From Cryptomeria japonica (lineage: Eukaryota > Streptophyta > Pinopsida > Cupressales > Cupressaceae): a stretch of 60,000 bases of DNA. Shown one piece after another: positions 1-12,766 of this stretch; within the stretch, counting starts at the first letter, position 1, and each line of letters begins with the position of its first letter. The stretch spans positions 380,083,179 through 380,143,178 of the forward strand of contig NC_081407.1 of NCBI RefSeq assembly GCF_030272615.1, given 5' to 3'. The notes beneath the pieces are model-generated. The model was not told where the DNA came from. It saw only the letters and a list, made by a program, of their open reading frames with translations, and ran no database searches. The translations under genes were made by a program, and so were the position numbers.

Positions 1-84
1 ATCATTTTCATTTTTGATTTCAGAGCATGGGAGAATTGTTTTCCCATTGATTGGCATAAATTCACAATCTTGTGAAATCAGCAG

Positions 85-3000
85 ATGCCAGGAATCATTG
101 ATTGGTTTGGATGGTGTACCTGGGATGCATTTTACACTGACGTCTCTGCCAGAGGAGTAGAAGACGGATTAAAGAGGTAAGACCAATAATGTTAATGTTT
201 ACTCTGGAATGCAAAGGTCTTTTATAATGTTAATCTCTTGTGTTCTTTATTGTATTATTGATTTTTGCCTTGAAATCTGAAGTGAAATATATTGTTTAGG
301 TTAAAGCATTCAAAATTGCCTTTGGCATTAATCAACTGGTCTACATATTGATATAGGACCTTTCTTTTTCTGTGCTCCTGCTTCATCTGTGAGCACTGGT
401 ATGGAATGCTATTAAGCCATTGGCTTTGATTAGCATACATATCATAGAATTTGGTTTATGTTTCTAACAATGATCAACTTACAGTCTGTCAGAAGGAGGA
501 ACACCACCACGTTTTGTTATAATTGATGATGGTTGGCAATCTGTTGGTACTGACAAAAAAGAAGAAGATGCTCCTGATAAAGAGTAAGCATTGTATTTTA
601 CGGTTTTTTTCCTTTCCAAAAGGTACATAAATATTAAATATTAGTGGCCTGTTGTGAAATCTGAATGCTTAATGGAAAATCAATCCTCCTTTTCATCTTG
701 GGCTGTTCAGGGCATTGAGGCGCTTAACTCACATCAAAGAGAACTACAAATTTGGAAACAATGGGAAAGCGGGTGAAGAGCAAGAAGATCCAGCCCTTGG
801 CATTCAACATCTGGTTGAAATAGCTAAAAAGAAGCACAATCTAAAGTAAGCATGAAACCCGTTTTATATCTGAAAGCATGAAACATGTATCATATTTAAA
901 GATTTTAACATTAAAATGCTAGCAACTAATTCAATTAAGTAAAATTGGCAACTGAATGATTCATTAATATTAGACAATGTCTATAAACAAAACCAAACTG
1001 ATTTCTAAAATATTAAAGTATATGGTCAGACCATGATAACATTGACCATCTGATATTGATTAATTCACTTCCCATTCATAGAGCTATGAACGTCCTCTGT
1101 GCTTGTAGATATGTGTATGTGTGGCACGCAATCACAGGCTATTGGGGAGGAGTTAAGCCTGGTGTTTATGGAATGGAACAATATGAATCTACTATCAAAT
1201 ACCCCGTACATTCTCCAGGTGTCTTGAACAATGAACCTGGAATGGACTCAGATGTTCTTACCATGCATGGAATTGGTTTGGTAAATCCTGCAAAGGTTTT
1301 TGAGTTCTATAATGAATTGCACAGCTACCTAGCTGCTGCTGGAGTTGATGGGGTCAAAGTTGATGTTCAATGCATCCTTGAGACACTTGGAGCAGGCCTT
1401 GGTGGACGAGTAGCATTAACTTCACAATACCATAAAGCATTGGATGCCTCTATTGCTAGGAATTTCGCAGACAATGGGTGCATTGCATGCATGAGCCACA
1501 ACACGGATGCACTTTATTGGTAAATGATGTGCTTGATTTCAAACGCTTTCATTCTTACTTTTTTATTTGAATTGGGTTCTAAGAGAGCTTAACAATGGAG
1601 TCACGCTTTCACCTATTTATTTGCAGTTCAAAGCAAACAGCAGTTGTAAGAGCCTCAGATGATTTCTTTCCAAGGGACCCTGTAACTCACACAATCCACA
1701 TAGCTTCAGTTGCTTACAACAGCGTCTTCCTTGGGGAATTCATGCTACCAGATTGGGATATGTTCCATGTAAGAAAATTTCTTTTCAAAGAATTGATGTA
1801 GCTGTGCTGGGAAGTTCTAGCTTTTCATTTGAAACTTGAAAGGTATATTCAATGCAAACAAGAAGGATAAAATATTTCAATATTTGCAGAGTGTTCATCC
1901 TGCTGGAGAATTCCATGCCGCTGCAAGGGCAGTTGGTGGCTGCCCTGTGTATGTTAGGTAATGATGACAACTTTTCAAGTGACAAGAATATTTTGCTATT
2001 GGATCTAAATTTGCAATACCTGAAATGGCACATTACCAACAAATCAAAGAAAAATGGGACATATTTTAACCAAAATAATTTGCTTATTTTAGAGTTTGTT
2101 TGAAATTTTATGAGCATATCTCTGACCTTATGCAGTGACAAGCCTGGTCATCACAACTTTGATTTATTGAGGAAGCTTGTTCTCCCAGATGGTTCTATTT
2201 TGCGGGCACAATTGCCTGGCCGGCCTACATGTGATTGTTTATTTAATGATCCTACTCGTGATGGAAAGAGGTCAGGGAGAATCATTTAAACCATAAATTG
2301 CGCTTAACCAAATGATTTAATTGTGGACTCCATTATCGACTCAAATGTCTCGCTACCTTAACTGCTAATTTTGGCAATGATTGTTTCTTGCAGTTTGTTA
2401 AAAATTTGGAACATAAACAAATACACTGGAGTTTTAGGGGTATTTAATTGCCAAGGTGCTGCTTGGAGCCATTTAGACAAGAAAAATGTATTCCATGATA
2501 AAAAACCCAATGAGATATCTGGATCTATTCATGCGCATGACGTACACTTGTTGGAAGAGGTAGCTGAAAATGACTGGAATGGGAACTGTGTAGTGTATTC
2601 TGACAAAGGTATGGCCACGAAACAATTTCACACAATGTTTCCTTTAGCATAAATACCCAATTGATTTTTAATGTTTGATTTTATGGCAGGTGAGCTTGTG
2701 CACCTTCCTAGGAATGCTGCTTTACCAATTACACTCAGAGTATTGGAGCACGTAGTTTACACTGTAACGCCAATAAAGGTCAGTGGTCTCTGAAGTCCCC
2801 TAAATAGAAGCAACATCTCCTAATGAGGTCACACAGAAAAGCTTGATACTAACATTTATTTGTTTCATGCAAAATTTAATATATCGTGCAAAACTCTCCT
2901 TGGTTTATTTTGCAGAATTTAACAGGAGGTGTCTCCTTTGCTCCGATTGGTCTTATTGACATGTTCAATTCTGGAGGTGCCATCAACTCATTAGACTATA

Positions 3001-3284
3001 AAATACACTATCAAAACATGCAGAATGAGTTTATGGAGACTCCTAAAGTGTTAGGAATTCCAGTAAAACCTTCTGAAGACAGTGGCCATGTACCAACAGC
3101 AACCATCCAGATGGCAATCCGTGGATGTGGGCGGTTTGGAGGCTATTCATCCATCAAACCAAGGAAATGCTTTGTGGACTCTTCACCAACTGATTTTTCA
3201 TATGATTCTGTCTCTGGCCTTGTGATGCTAATTTTGGAAAAACCCAGGGAGCAACAGATTTGGAATGTGACAATTGAAGTCTAA
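85..3284 (+). CDS. Raffinose synthase / SIP-type galactosyltransferase (GH36), 5'-partial, at least 10 exons
   Basis: Enzymes of this family move galactose from galactinol to sucrose or hydrolyse alpha-galactosides; they act in the raffinose pathway and are usually cytosolic. Exons with GT-AG borders and consistent phase are 85-176, 485-583, 711-845, 1109-1519, 1627-1768, 1890-1957, 2136-2270, 2394-2608, 2690-2778 and 2916-3284 (TAA stop). They encode about 584 residues, so roughly 170-190 N-terminal residues of a typical ~760-residue protein are missing to the left. The first visible exon carries the [14 protein letters not shown] motif. The expected catalytic Asp codons are in KVDVQ (1362-1364) and RASDDF (1658-1663). 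[18 protein letters not shown] and the C-terminal CGRFGGYSS motif are also present. No frameshift or internal stop was seen. From remembered family sequences it looks closer to the SIP/DIN10 group than to true raffinose or stachyose synthases, so the substrate is not certain. No start codon is assigned because ATG 85-87 directly follows a splice acceptor. Confidence 0.93.
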
Positions 3285-4060
3285 GTAGTCGCTGCAGTTA
3301 TCTAATATTCTTAGCATAATTCCTGCTTCCTGGATTTAACAATATGGCATAATTGATGGTCAATGTATCCCGTTTTGAGCAAAGCTAGCCAATGGCATGC
3401 AAAACTAAGTCCAGCTGAAAAAAATTATTTAGAAAAAAGGGGATTCTGAAAAATAAAATACTCCATCAGGGAATTGTCATGTTTTAAAATGAATGTCTCG
3501 TAAGAGATCCGATTTAACCAAAGATTTTTTCTATGATTTTGCTATGTCGTCTATATTAAAAAGATACCTTTCCAAATATGGCTTATTGTAGTAACACCAT
3601 TGTTCCTTGTGTGACAAGCCATCCGACAAGATTCATTTCAGCAAGTAGACTCGTATGTAAATTCTGGATGAGGAATCAGTGAACTTGTATAGATAAGACC
3701 AGCATCCATGGCAGCCACTGATCTTATTAGGGAAGTTGAAGTTGGTACCGGCTGCTACCTTTATCTTGGTTATGCATAGCAACAGAACAACAGCACTGGA
3801 ATTCCCATCTCTGATCTGCTTTTGCTTTAATTATGGATTTCTTGCTGAATGTATTGCATACCTTTCGGTTTGTTTTCTGACTTAAAAAATCCTTGGTGAC
3901 CATTTCTGAAAAGAAGTATCCCAGGTTTGCGGTGGGAGGAATTTTGCTAAACGTACAATTTTTTACTTTTCTCGCCTTGCTGAACCTTCCCCCAAGGAGG
4001 TCCATAGAGAAGTTTTTGTCCTAGATTTTCAGCCGCACATTACGCTATCGAAATGTGCAC
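3285..4060 (+). other. 3' flank / probable 3' UTR of the GH36 gene
   Basis: Non-coding sequence after the stop codon. An AATAAA at 3452-3457 is a plausible poly(A) signal about 170 nt downstream of the stop. A minus-strand open frame at 3727-4005 resembles no family I know and is probably chance. Confidence 0.45.
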
Positions 4061-5159
4061 ATTCAAAACGCAAATAAGTGAGCCGCTGAAGATATTACAA
4101 TTGATTTTTTTACCATCTACTATTTGGTTCCATGAAGTTACCTACCCAAATTCTACTGGGTGCTGGTGAGATAAATTGAAATTGCTCCGTTCGTCTGTAG
4201 TCTTGTAGTCTAGTCTGAAGAAAGGCCATTCCGGACAAAGTGAGGAAGCCTACAAGATCTCCCAAGAAATGGCTTAGGCTACAGTTCCATAGAGACCTTA
4301 AATATGCTAGCTTGGGTCTTATGAGGAACTACGGGAACTGTTACATAGAGGGGTTCTTAAAAGTATCCTGGCGGATGAGACCTTGAAATATACTAGCACG
4401 AATTTGAGGAGCTTGAGGATCTATTTTTAAGATTCGGAGGTTCATGAATCAAAAATAAATTTGTTACAGGATTAACTGATAACAATTCTACATTTTAGGA
4501 GTGTAGATTCCAGTAGATGGATAAAGAGAGGGATTAGAAATATTTGACATTTTTTCGTTCTTGTCTATCATCTCAAGTTTTCCAATCTTTATCAATTAAT
4601 TTTTAAATTATTTTATATTTATTATTTTGTTATATTACATATGTTAATTAATAAAATTCAAAAGACCACTAGCTTTCATAAATTTCATAGCTTAAACGTT
4701 TAAGCTTAAATTGCACTACAAAATTCATGAGACCATCTGCTTTAAAATTGTAATGCCTCATTTAAAGGACCAAGGCAAATGGGCTAGCAGTTTTTTTTTA
4801 AATACTTGCATTAACATACCACATCAAGGAAGATAAAAGACTAATTAATCTCATCTACGAGGTGATAAAGCTTAATAGTTTAACATGGGGTTACAATACT
4901 AACATGATTGAGTTAAGAGCATATTCCTCACCATTGCATAAGCAATGTAATGTCCCCTTTTCTAGCACGCAATGTATGATGTTATTGTTAGCCTATTTCT
5001 CCATGGTCTTGTAAGCTAACCAAGACTTTTAAAGAATTTTGATGATATTTGGCCTAAGCAGTTTCAATTACAAGTGATTCTGAAGTGTTTTGATGTGTTT
5101 TTGGAATACTTAATATTGATTGGAGATTTTAATAATCATTTGCAATTATTAATTAATTT

Positions 5160-5210
5160 ATCAATAAAGTTAAGTTATAAAGTTAAATTAAAATATTTAA
5201 CTTTATTGAT
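5160..5210. repeat. Perfect 14-bp inverted repeat (hairpin)
   Basis: ATCAATAAAGTTAA at 5160-5173 is the exact reverse complement of TTAACTTTATTGAT at 5197-5210, separated by a 23-nt AT-rich loop. It lies inside the possible solo LTR. Confidence 0.8.
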
Positions 5211-5618
5211 GTGGGAACTTAAGTTAAAAGAGAAAGTAATTTAAATATTAAAAGTTCCCTTTATTAAAGTATGTGGAGACATGAATGTTAAAGGGAAAAA
5301 GTATATCTTTTATCCCACATTGCTTGGAAAAGTGAATTGCCTCTCTTGAGAAAGAAATAAAAGACATTCACGAGTCTCTTTTGGCATGCTTGGTTTATTA
5401 TTTTTTTTCTTAGATAATTTGGGAGGTTCTAGCTTTCAGTTTTTTATGTAGTAGGACGAAAACCCTTGGGTTTGGGTGAATTGGATGAAAAAACTCAATT
5501 CCATCTTCGGTGGATTCATTCAAAATTCGCATTGTGCTTCATTGATCAATGCCCTAGTTTAGCTGTGAAGTTTCCAAGTACTCAGATGAAGATTTTATGT
5601 TTATTTTTTGGAAGCTTG

Positions 5619-5712
5619 CTATAGTACTCGTACTTGCTACAGTGACATGACTACTACAGTACTCATACTTGCTATAGTGACGCGACTGCTACAATGTCGC
5701 ACTTGCTATGTA
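5619..5712. repeat. 35-bp tandem repeat, about 2.7 copies
   Basis: Units start CTATAGTACTCGTACTTG, CTACAGTACTCATACTTG and CTACAATG at 5619, 5654 and 5689, an exact 35-bp period with a few substitutions. The third unit is partial. Confidence 0.75.
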
Positions 5713-6868
5713 GTTGTGAGATTTGTTGGATGTTGGGTTGAAGAATTGATAATATTGAGACTTTCTTGGGAGAGTTATTTGCTTGGGCTTGGAGGACGTT
5801 CATCCTCTTTGCTAACAACCTCTACATTGTTGAAACATACAGCCTAGGGGAAGAGTACCAATAGATAACATAGTTCTAATAACCATCACCTTATTGCCAT
5901 GTTGACCCCCCAAAACATAAAAAAAAATTGTTAGTATAAAAATACCAGTAAATATTTATTTTAACACCAATACATGTTCACAAATGAATTAGTAGTTGAC
6001 AACAAAAAAGTAAAAAAAATAAACTCTGGGTACATTTCCTATTTTAATACAAAACAACTTGCACAAATAATAAACATATTTTTTTTTAAAACCTAATGTT
6101 TACATTTGCCACTTTATACAAGTGGCAAAAAAGTACAAATGTACTCCAATTATAATTACATATGCACAGTTATTGGTGCATTACATGACATAAAAACAAT
6201 CAACTTTAGACTTCTTAGACACTCAAGTGTACATTATTCCAAATATCACTTCACTCCTTCATTCATTAAATGGATCTGCATTTGGTACCTGCATTTGCAA
6301 CAACTGGTGTAAGGCTCCCCATGAACCAAGAATTTGCATAAAATCAAATTAAAAAAATCAAGTTTCATTCAAAGCATAGAAGAAAATTGAACAACTCGAA
6401 GCAATGGAGGACTGCATATTTAATATGACATGACCGACTGTTTCCCACAAAAATTCAAATTTGAAAATAGCTAGCTACCACAATCGAATGCATTGCACAT
6501 TCGAATTATATTATAAGAGAGAATTTTTCATGTCACTTTCATTACAATCCAATTCACTGCATATTTCTGAGATCTGCAAATGCCCTCTGCACATTCCTTA
6601 TTCAAGGGCGCACATTCAGGTTGGTACACACAAAATAACTAAATTCCCTCTGCAGTCAACGTTAAATGCTTTAAATCTTTCAATTGAAATTATACTGTTT
6701 TCAATAAACTAACATTTCTTTCAATATAGTCACTGTAAATAATGTTAACAACCATATTGGATGTCCAATGATGGTTTAGCTCATTTGTAGCTGCATTATT
6801 CTTTGTCTATTGATGATTTCTTTGTATGTGGTTTACAATTTCATTTCAATACTCTCTTACAGTTTATT

Positions 6869-7190
6869 AATGCTGAAATCCTCACAGAGAATGGCAAAAC
6901 AATTGAATATCTCTTCGTTTTCTTCGAAACCCTTTCATTATTTTTCATTTCATTTTATGGTTGCGTTGTTAAATGGTGTTTCTCTATTTATAATGCCGAA
7001 ATCCTCACAGAGAATGGAAAAACAATTGATTATGTCTTCATTTTCTTTGAAACTCTGTCATTATTTATCCTTTCATTTTATGGGTGTTGTTAAATGGTGT
7101 CTCTCTGTTTATAATGCCAAAATAATTACAGAGAATGCAAAAAAAAATGATTATTGTTCATAATTATTCGAAACCCCTTCATTATTTATC
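6869..7190. repeat. About 122-bp tandem repeat, about 2.6 copies
   Basis: Units start AATGCTGAAATCCTCACAGA, AATGCCGAAATCCTCACAGA and AATGCCAAAATAATTACAGA at 6869, 6992 and 7113 (periods 123 and 121). The first two are well conserved and open in one frame; the third is diverged and partial. Nothing suggests that the open frame is a gene. Confidence 0.8.
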
Positions 7191-7258
7191 ATTACAATAA
7201 TGTGTATGCCTGATACTATTACTTACAGTGACTATATACTCGCTATAAGGTTGTTGTC

Positions 7259-7271
7259 CACACACACACAC

Positions 7272-7326
<55 letters not shown>
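7259..7326. repeat. (CA)n microsatellite
   Basis: About 34 CA dinucleotides with one CG interruption, ending 3 bp before the 5' LTR of element A. Confidence 0.95.
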
Positions 7327-7329
<3 letters not shown>

Positions 7330-8987
7330 TGTAGTGTCGTAAATTGTACACCCTTGCTAGGGTAGTACAATTTCACACTTAGGTTAGCACCCGCCTTAGT
7401 GTGTCTTGCATCTTGCATTTCTAATTTTCCTTTAAGCATTTAATTAATTAATTTAATTAAATCTACAGTCATATTTAATCACTTCATACATTATAAAATT
7501 GGGCCCTTTACCCTAAGTGTGCCCTTTTTATTTTATTCCTCCATTAAATCATTTAATCATAAACCCTAATTATATCCTATTTTGACCTTTAAGGCCCGAT
7601 TTCGCATATCAAAACACATCAAAATAAGTTGTAACTTTGGGATTCACTCTAATATCATCATATCTAACGACCCTAAAAATTTGGTGAAAAGTTGGTCGGA
7701 TTGTGGCAGGAATGCACATGGTCCTCGACTTTTTTCCCGAAATTTCAGAAGCACAATTCTATGATATTATAATGCTTAACCCCAAAAGATTGGCGGGAAA
7801 TTCAATTCCTAGGTCGGCCTAAAGGCAAATTTATGTCAAAATTAAGATCTAGGGTTTCATACATAAAAGTTCTCTTTCTTCATTTGAAGGAAACTAAGAA
7901 TGAGATCTATCTATCTGAGAATCTAAGAGCAGGTTTTTGGAGCACAAGGAGTCTTCTATGTAGTGAAAGAGAAGCCTATGTGGAGTCTTCAACAACATTC
8001 AACAATATTTCATCAAACATTCATCATCAATAAGGAGCCTTGAAGACATTGAAGAGTAATAGGAGACCTAGTGGCAATATCTCTCCCTTGGGAATTGGTA
8101 TGATTTCATGTTATTTTCATGTATTTGTATGAACTTCTTTATATCAATTTGCATATTTACATTCATGTTTTAGATCATTTAGCATATTGGTTTGAAACAT
8201 TGTCATTTACATTTAGGGTTTACTCTCACGCGTAGGGTAGCTCTAGTTTCTTATCATTTAGGATCTTGCATACACACAAGGTTCTAGCACACACATTTTC
8301 AATAAATTATCGGCTATTTGTGGAGGTGGAAATCACCAACACAGGGGTTTAACTAAGGCAAAACCCCATATAGCCACCCAAACCTTCCCTTTTTAGTTGC
8401 AGGTGTAGAAAGAGGCATTCAAAGGCAGTTTCAGATCTGGAAAAGGCATCAAAACCACTCAGAAGTGCAAAAATCTATCAAGGATAGGGGCATGGCACCC
8501 TAGTCCTACCCAGGACAGGGGCGTGGCTCCCTAGTCCCCCCATTTTGCAGTCAAATTTGATAGGTTGCAGCTCAGGACCTCCAATTTGCAGTGTGTCAGT
8601 TCCAGCCTCCTGTCTGCAGAAACAGGACGGTGGCATGGAACCCTGGTCCAGGTTAGTTTTGTTCAATTCGCAACATCAGGGACACATCCAGAATACTCCC
8701 CATTTCATGCTTTCACTATCTCAGTTTCAGATCTGCAAGTTTGTGCAATTCCGAGTTCATTTATGCTTCATTCTTTATCTCCTAATCTAGTTGATCATTC
8801 AAACCCTAGTTTTTCTCATCATTTGCAACAAGAGGAATAGAAACCCTAAGAGATAATCCTTGGCTCTCTCTTTCCCACATGAAGTAGCCAAAGTGATCGA
8901 TCTCCCTAAGCTCTTTCGTATTCCTAATGTGTTGGAAAAAGTGGGATTAGGTCCTAGTCACCCGATCTCGCTTTTCCCGCCCCCACA
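7330..8987 (+). repeat. Element A 5' LTR
   Basis: Starts TGTAGTGTCGTAAATTG and ends CCCCACA just before the PBS; the partner starts at 21499. A TATA-like CATAAAAG lies at 7862-7869. Upstream of it is one GGAYYGTG...CATGGTCC hairpin (about 7698-7722), and downstream are three 25-nt GGAC...GTCC hairpins at 8482-8506, 8513-8537 and 8625-8649. Confidence 0.85.
8482..8649 (+). repeat. Array of three 25-nt hairpins in element A LTR
   Basis: Each 25-nt unit has the form GGAY-R-GGG/GGT, a central GCATGGC-like loop, CCC, then TRGTCC, so the outer GGAC pairs with GTCC and the inner GGG with CCC. The first two are 6 bp apart. Only one unit is retained at the matching place in the 3' LTR (22683-22707). 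Confidence 0.6.
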
Positions 8988-8991
8988 TTTT

Positions 8992-9010
8992 AGTGAACCC
9001 GACGTGAATC
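8992..9010 (+). promoter_or_regulatory. Primer-binding site of element A (tRNA not identified)
   Basis: AGTGAACCCGACGTGAAT begins 4-5 nt after the LTR end. It is a slightly mutated form of TGGTGAACCCGACGTGAAC, found at the same place in elements C and E. The leading TGG expected to pair with a tRNA CCA end is TAG here. Confidence 0.6.
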
Positions 9011-9329
9011 CAACCTTATTTAATTATGATTTATGTTCTCAGATCTTAGTGTTTTTTCTATTTAAAATTCAAATTTACATTTACAAGTTTTAATTCCTCG
9101 CAAATTTCAAAATTTAGAGGTTAATTTTGTTGAAACCCTAATTTTTCAATTCAAAATTGAACTTATGGATAGCTTATTTTGGATCATTAATTTAATATCT
9201 AATTTAGGAACATATTTTACTCATCAATTTCATTTTCTAAATCAACATTTAGAGTGCTTGCATTGGTTAAAATTGAACATTTCCTTCTATTTTGCATATG
9301 TTATCATTTGAAAGAGGAATTTTTTTGTC

Positions 9330-11602
9330 ATGATGCATTCATTTCGTAAATGTGATAATGGGTTAGCTTCCATTGTTTCAATTTTTCCTTCTCCTAAAGA
9401 ACCTCTTCCTATCTATGACAACATTTTAGTTCCTAAAAGAGTCCTTACCAATCCTTTCAAAGCTCTCATATGCTCTAAGGATGAATATTTGAAGAGCGAT
9501 CTTGACAATTCTCCTAAAATGTGTCCTTCCCATCTAGCAATCTTAGAGGAAGAGGATGGTATCATAATTTTTTTTCTTAATGTTACTTTACCTTCTTTAC
9601 ATGATGCCTCTATAAGTGAAAAGGTATTGATGGACATTGACTTATCTTCTCCTAAATTTGGTCTTACCAATGGGGGCATGCTAGTACAACAAGAGGTTAT
9701 AAGCACTTTTCTCAAATATCTCCTTTCTAAGCATGAATCTTTGGAAAAATATGTTCATCTCCCTCCTAAAGAATACTCCCCTCATGAGGTTCATTTTGTG
9801 CAAGAAGATGGTATTGTCTCTACTTTTCCTAGTGATAGCATTTCCTCTTTTGATTCCAATAAAATTCCCACTAGAGATGATGCATTGATGAGAAATGCTC
9901 TCCCTTCTCCTAAAGTTTGTCTTATCCCTAAAGATTCCTTAGCGAAAGAAGATGAAATCATGATAAATTTCCTTAATTCTCTCTCCCCTAAAGATCCTAT
10001 TGAAGATATTTTGAGGAAAGAGGATGATTTAAATACATGTAGTGATTCTCTACTTCCTAAGGATGAAGAATTAATGAACAATGTTATCCCTTCTCCCAAA
10101 ATTGGCAATATCAACAAGGACAACTTTGTGCAAGATATTTCTAATACTTTCCCTAATGACCTCACTATTTGGGATGAACCATTAGAAGAAGGTGTTGATT
10201 ATTCTCTCCCCCATGAGAGAACCCTAGCCAAAGGGGATGAAATCATGAATTAAAACTCCCTTGATAGCATCTCACCTTCCATGAATCTCAATCATTCTCC
10301 CTCTAAAAATAAAGCATCTCCCTCTCCTCAACTTGGTTCTACTCATATGAATACCCTAGTTCAAGATAAGATGGTTAATATCTTTTTCAAAGATCTCCCT
10401 CTCAAAGGTGAGACTTTAAAGAGTAATGTTGATCCTTCTCCTAGAGAGTTTATTCCCCATGTAGATCCTTTGGTGATAGAGGATGATATGACATTTCCTA
10501 GTAATACTCTTTCTCCTGAAACATCAGTGCCTACTTCTAGTCTCCCTCATAAAATTGGTTTTATCCATGATAATATTTTAGTGCAAGAAGAGACTATCAA
10601 CAATTCTTCCAACAATCTTGTTCATTCTTCTTCTAAGGACACCTTTGATATTCCTAAACAATATTCAATCAATTTGATACATGTGAATGGAACACCTAAT
10701 AAACCCCTCTATATAGTTCAAGGTGCTTCTCCTTCTCAAAATTCCTTACGTAATCCTATCTTAGTGGTTCGAGGTGGTTATGCTAATGATTCTTTTTGCA
10801 CTCCTAAGAAACCTATTATTATTGTGCAAGGAGGTTATCCTACTAAGAGCCCTTATGAGTATGCTAAGAAAATTACTAGAGAGATTTATCATACGGTTTC
10901 TCATACTAACAACACAAGAAACAATAGGAAACCTATTCCTCCTCCGGTTATCCTAATTTCTCTTCTTGATCCTCAACCTATTATTCCTCAAGCACCTCGT
11001 ATATCACAAACTCTTAGTAAGGAGTATGATCTCATTGAACAACTTAAAGCTACTCCTACCAAGATTTATATTTGGGATTTGGTTCAAACTTCAATTGCTT
11101 ATCATGGGATGTTACAAGATGCTTTGAAAAAATTAGATGTCCCACCTGTAGTGACACCTAATAACATGTCCTCTTTGATTGACCCTACAAACATATCCAA
11201 AGCTCAAATTGTATTCACACAAGATGAGTTACCTTCTCCTGAAATTCAAAATCAATATGATCCTCTTATGATTGTGGTTATTATCCATGATAGTGCTATA
11301 AGACGAACCCTTATGGACAATGGATCTGGCCTGAATGTTTGTGGTGTAAACTTATGGGATAAGATAATTGTGGATCGTTCTCTCATTGAACCTTCTTCTC
11401 TTACTATTTGAGGTTTTGATAATATGGCTAAACAATGTCTAGGTGTCATAACCTTGCATGTTAGGGTAGGTCATGTTGTGATACCTACACCTATTCATGT
11501 TATGTCTGGTAATTTGACATATAACCTTCTAGTAGGGAGACCTTGGATTCATAGCATACAAGTTGTCCCCTCAACTTTGCATAGGCAAGTCAAATTCATA
11601 TA
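9330..11602 (+). pseudogene. Element A gag-like/protease ORF, 5' part
   Basis: One reading frame runs from ATG 9330 and is interrupted by stops at 10251-10253 and 11409-11411. The first ~550 residues are hydrophilic degenerate repeats with recurring SPK, PKD and EDE/KDE words; no retrotransposon gag fold is recognisable. The part from about 11010 resembles the segment before a Gypsy retropepsin. Residues DNGSG (Asp codon 11316-11318) occupy the DTG/DSG active-site position, and a GRPWIH motif near 11540 is typical of this protease family. A one-base frameshift lies near 11602, shortly before element B interrupts the frame. The frame resumes at 19027. The protease call is firm at family level; the N-terminal part is unassigned. 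Confidence 0.75.
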
Positions 11603-11615
11603 ACAATACGACATA

Positions 11616-12744
11616 TGATGAATACTAAGAGGGGGGGTGAATTAGTATGCCAAAAATTTTAGTACTTAAACACTTTGCTAGTCTAACAGTAAACCGGTAA
11701 AACAGTTTAGCAAATAAACCGGTTAGCACACATGCAAACCAAATAGCAAATAATGCATTCACCCATAGAAGCACAAACACCATAACACAAGAGATTTTGA
11801 CATGGAAACCCAAATGGGAAAAACCACAGTGAGATGGAACTCACAAGTAACTATCTGCATAATAGGAACCATACCGGTTAAGGTCATACAATGTTCTTTA
11901 CCAAAACAGATCCTGTTAGGAAACTCAATCTCTGTTACGAGATGAATCTGATTAAAGACTACCTTGCTAGAGGATTTTAGATCCACATATGTGAACCACC
12001 TTGTTAGAGGATTTACAAAAGGCTTTTTGGGCCTACCCGGTTAAGGGCTTCAGACTTGTCGAAGATGTGAGTAATCAACAAGTGATTGATTTAGCTAATA
12101 GCACAGATTGCTTGGTTAGATCCTTGATAGCTCGTTCCTAATGCATTCCAGCATTACTTCAGTCTTCTACACATTCATATTCTCTCTAACTCATCAACCA
12201 CCTTAAACCCTAGCAGCAACATCAACAACCTAAAACCCTAGACATGATGTCCTTATAAAGGAATCTAATTTCATGTCGGTCCAATAGGATTACAATACAA
12301 TTTCCTAGGTTCAATGCATCTAGAAATATTTTGTAACACGACACAAAAAGCACCATTAAAGTGTCAGCACCGTCAAACAATCGGTTATGGTAACTCATCA
12401 CAAAATGTCGGTTGGTAACTCATCACAAAGTATTACCGGTTCATACAAAATATCGGTTCAAGCAAAATGTTGGTTGCCGGTTTGACGAAATGAAGACTGG
12501 GAAATATGTGTTATGCCGCTTCGATCCTTCGTGCCGCTTGAGATCCTCGAGCCGCTTGGGGTCAACATACCGCTTCAGATCTGTAATCACTTTCTGCAAA
12601 ACATCAATAGTCTAAGGACTATAATGCATCATACCGGTTGGAACATGTACCGGTTGAGCTTTAACTTATACATACAAAAATGATCTCAATGCAAGTGTGT
12701 GTCCATCAATGACAATCACAACATAATCATCAAAAATGCCAACA
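11616..12744 (-). repeat. Element B 3' LTR (left copy)
   Basis: Pairs with 17910-19021. Many ACCGGT or CCGGTT words are scattered through it. A minus-strand TATA-like TTTATAAGG lies at about 12252-12260. Confidence 0.9.
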
Positions 12745-12766
12745 ATCTCCCCCTTTGGCATTGATG
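12745..12766 (-). promoter_or_regulatory. Polypurine tract of element B
   Basis: On the minus strand TGCCAAAGGGGGAGAT directly precedes the 3' LTR, the place where plus-strand DNA priming starts. Similar GGGGGAG tracts occur at about 12829-12841, 12929-12943 and 16556-16570. Multiple polypurine tracts are known for Sireviruses. Confidence 0.8.

Larger units (their letters stand above)
4946..5846 (+). mobile_element. Possible solo LTR or LTR fragment
   Basis: The stretch begins TGTAATGTCCCC and contains a TATA-like AAATAAAAGAC followed by a transcribed-looking leader with a tandem repeat, like an LTR. It could end near ACATACA at about 5842. No second LTR and no clean target duplication were found, so both borders are guesses. 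Confidence 0.3.
4061..7258. other. AT-rich intergenic region, no gene recognised
   Basis: No coding region with recognisable similarity or convincing length is visible on either strand. The stretch holds a possible solo LTR (about 4946-5846), short inverted repeats and two tandem repeat arrays, listed separately. The rest is AT-rich sequence in which I see nothing. Confidence 0.6.

Noticed and set aside
3727-4005. 92-codon minus-strand frame after the GH36 gene
   Set aside because: No similarity recognised, no neighbouring exon pattern; probably part of the 3' flank.
5608-5847. 79-codon frame across the 35-bp repeat
   Set aside because: Low-complexity translation of a tandem repeat inside a likely LTR fragment.
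7259-7326. Array-like (CA)n tract considered as a CRISPR-like or telomeric array
   Set aside because: Simple dinucleotide microsatellite; CRISPR arrays are not expected in a plant nuclear genome.
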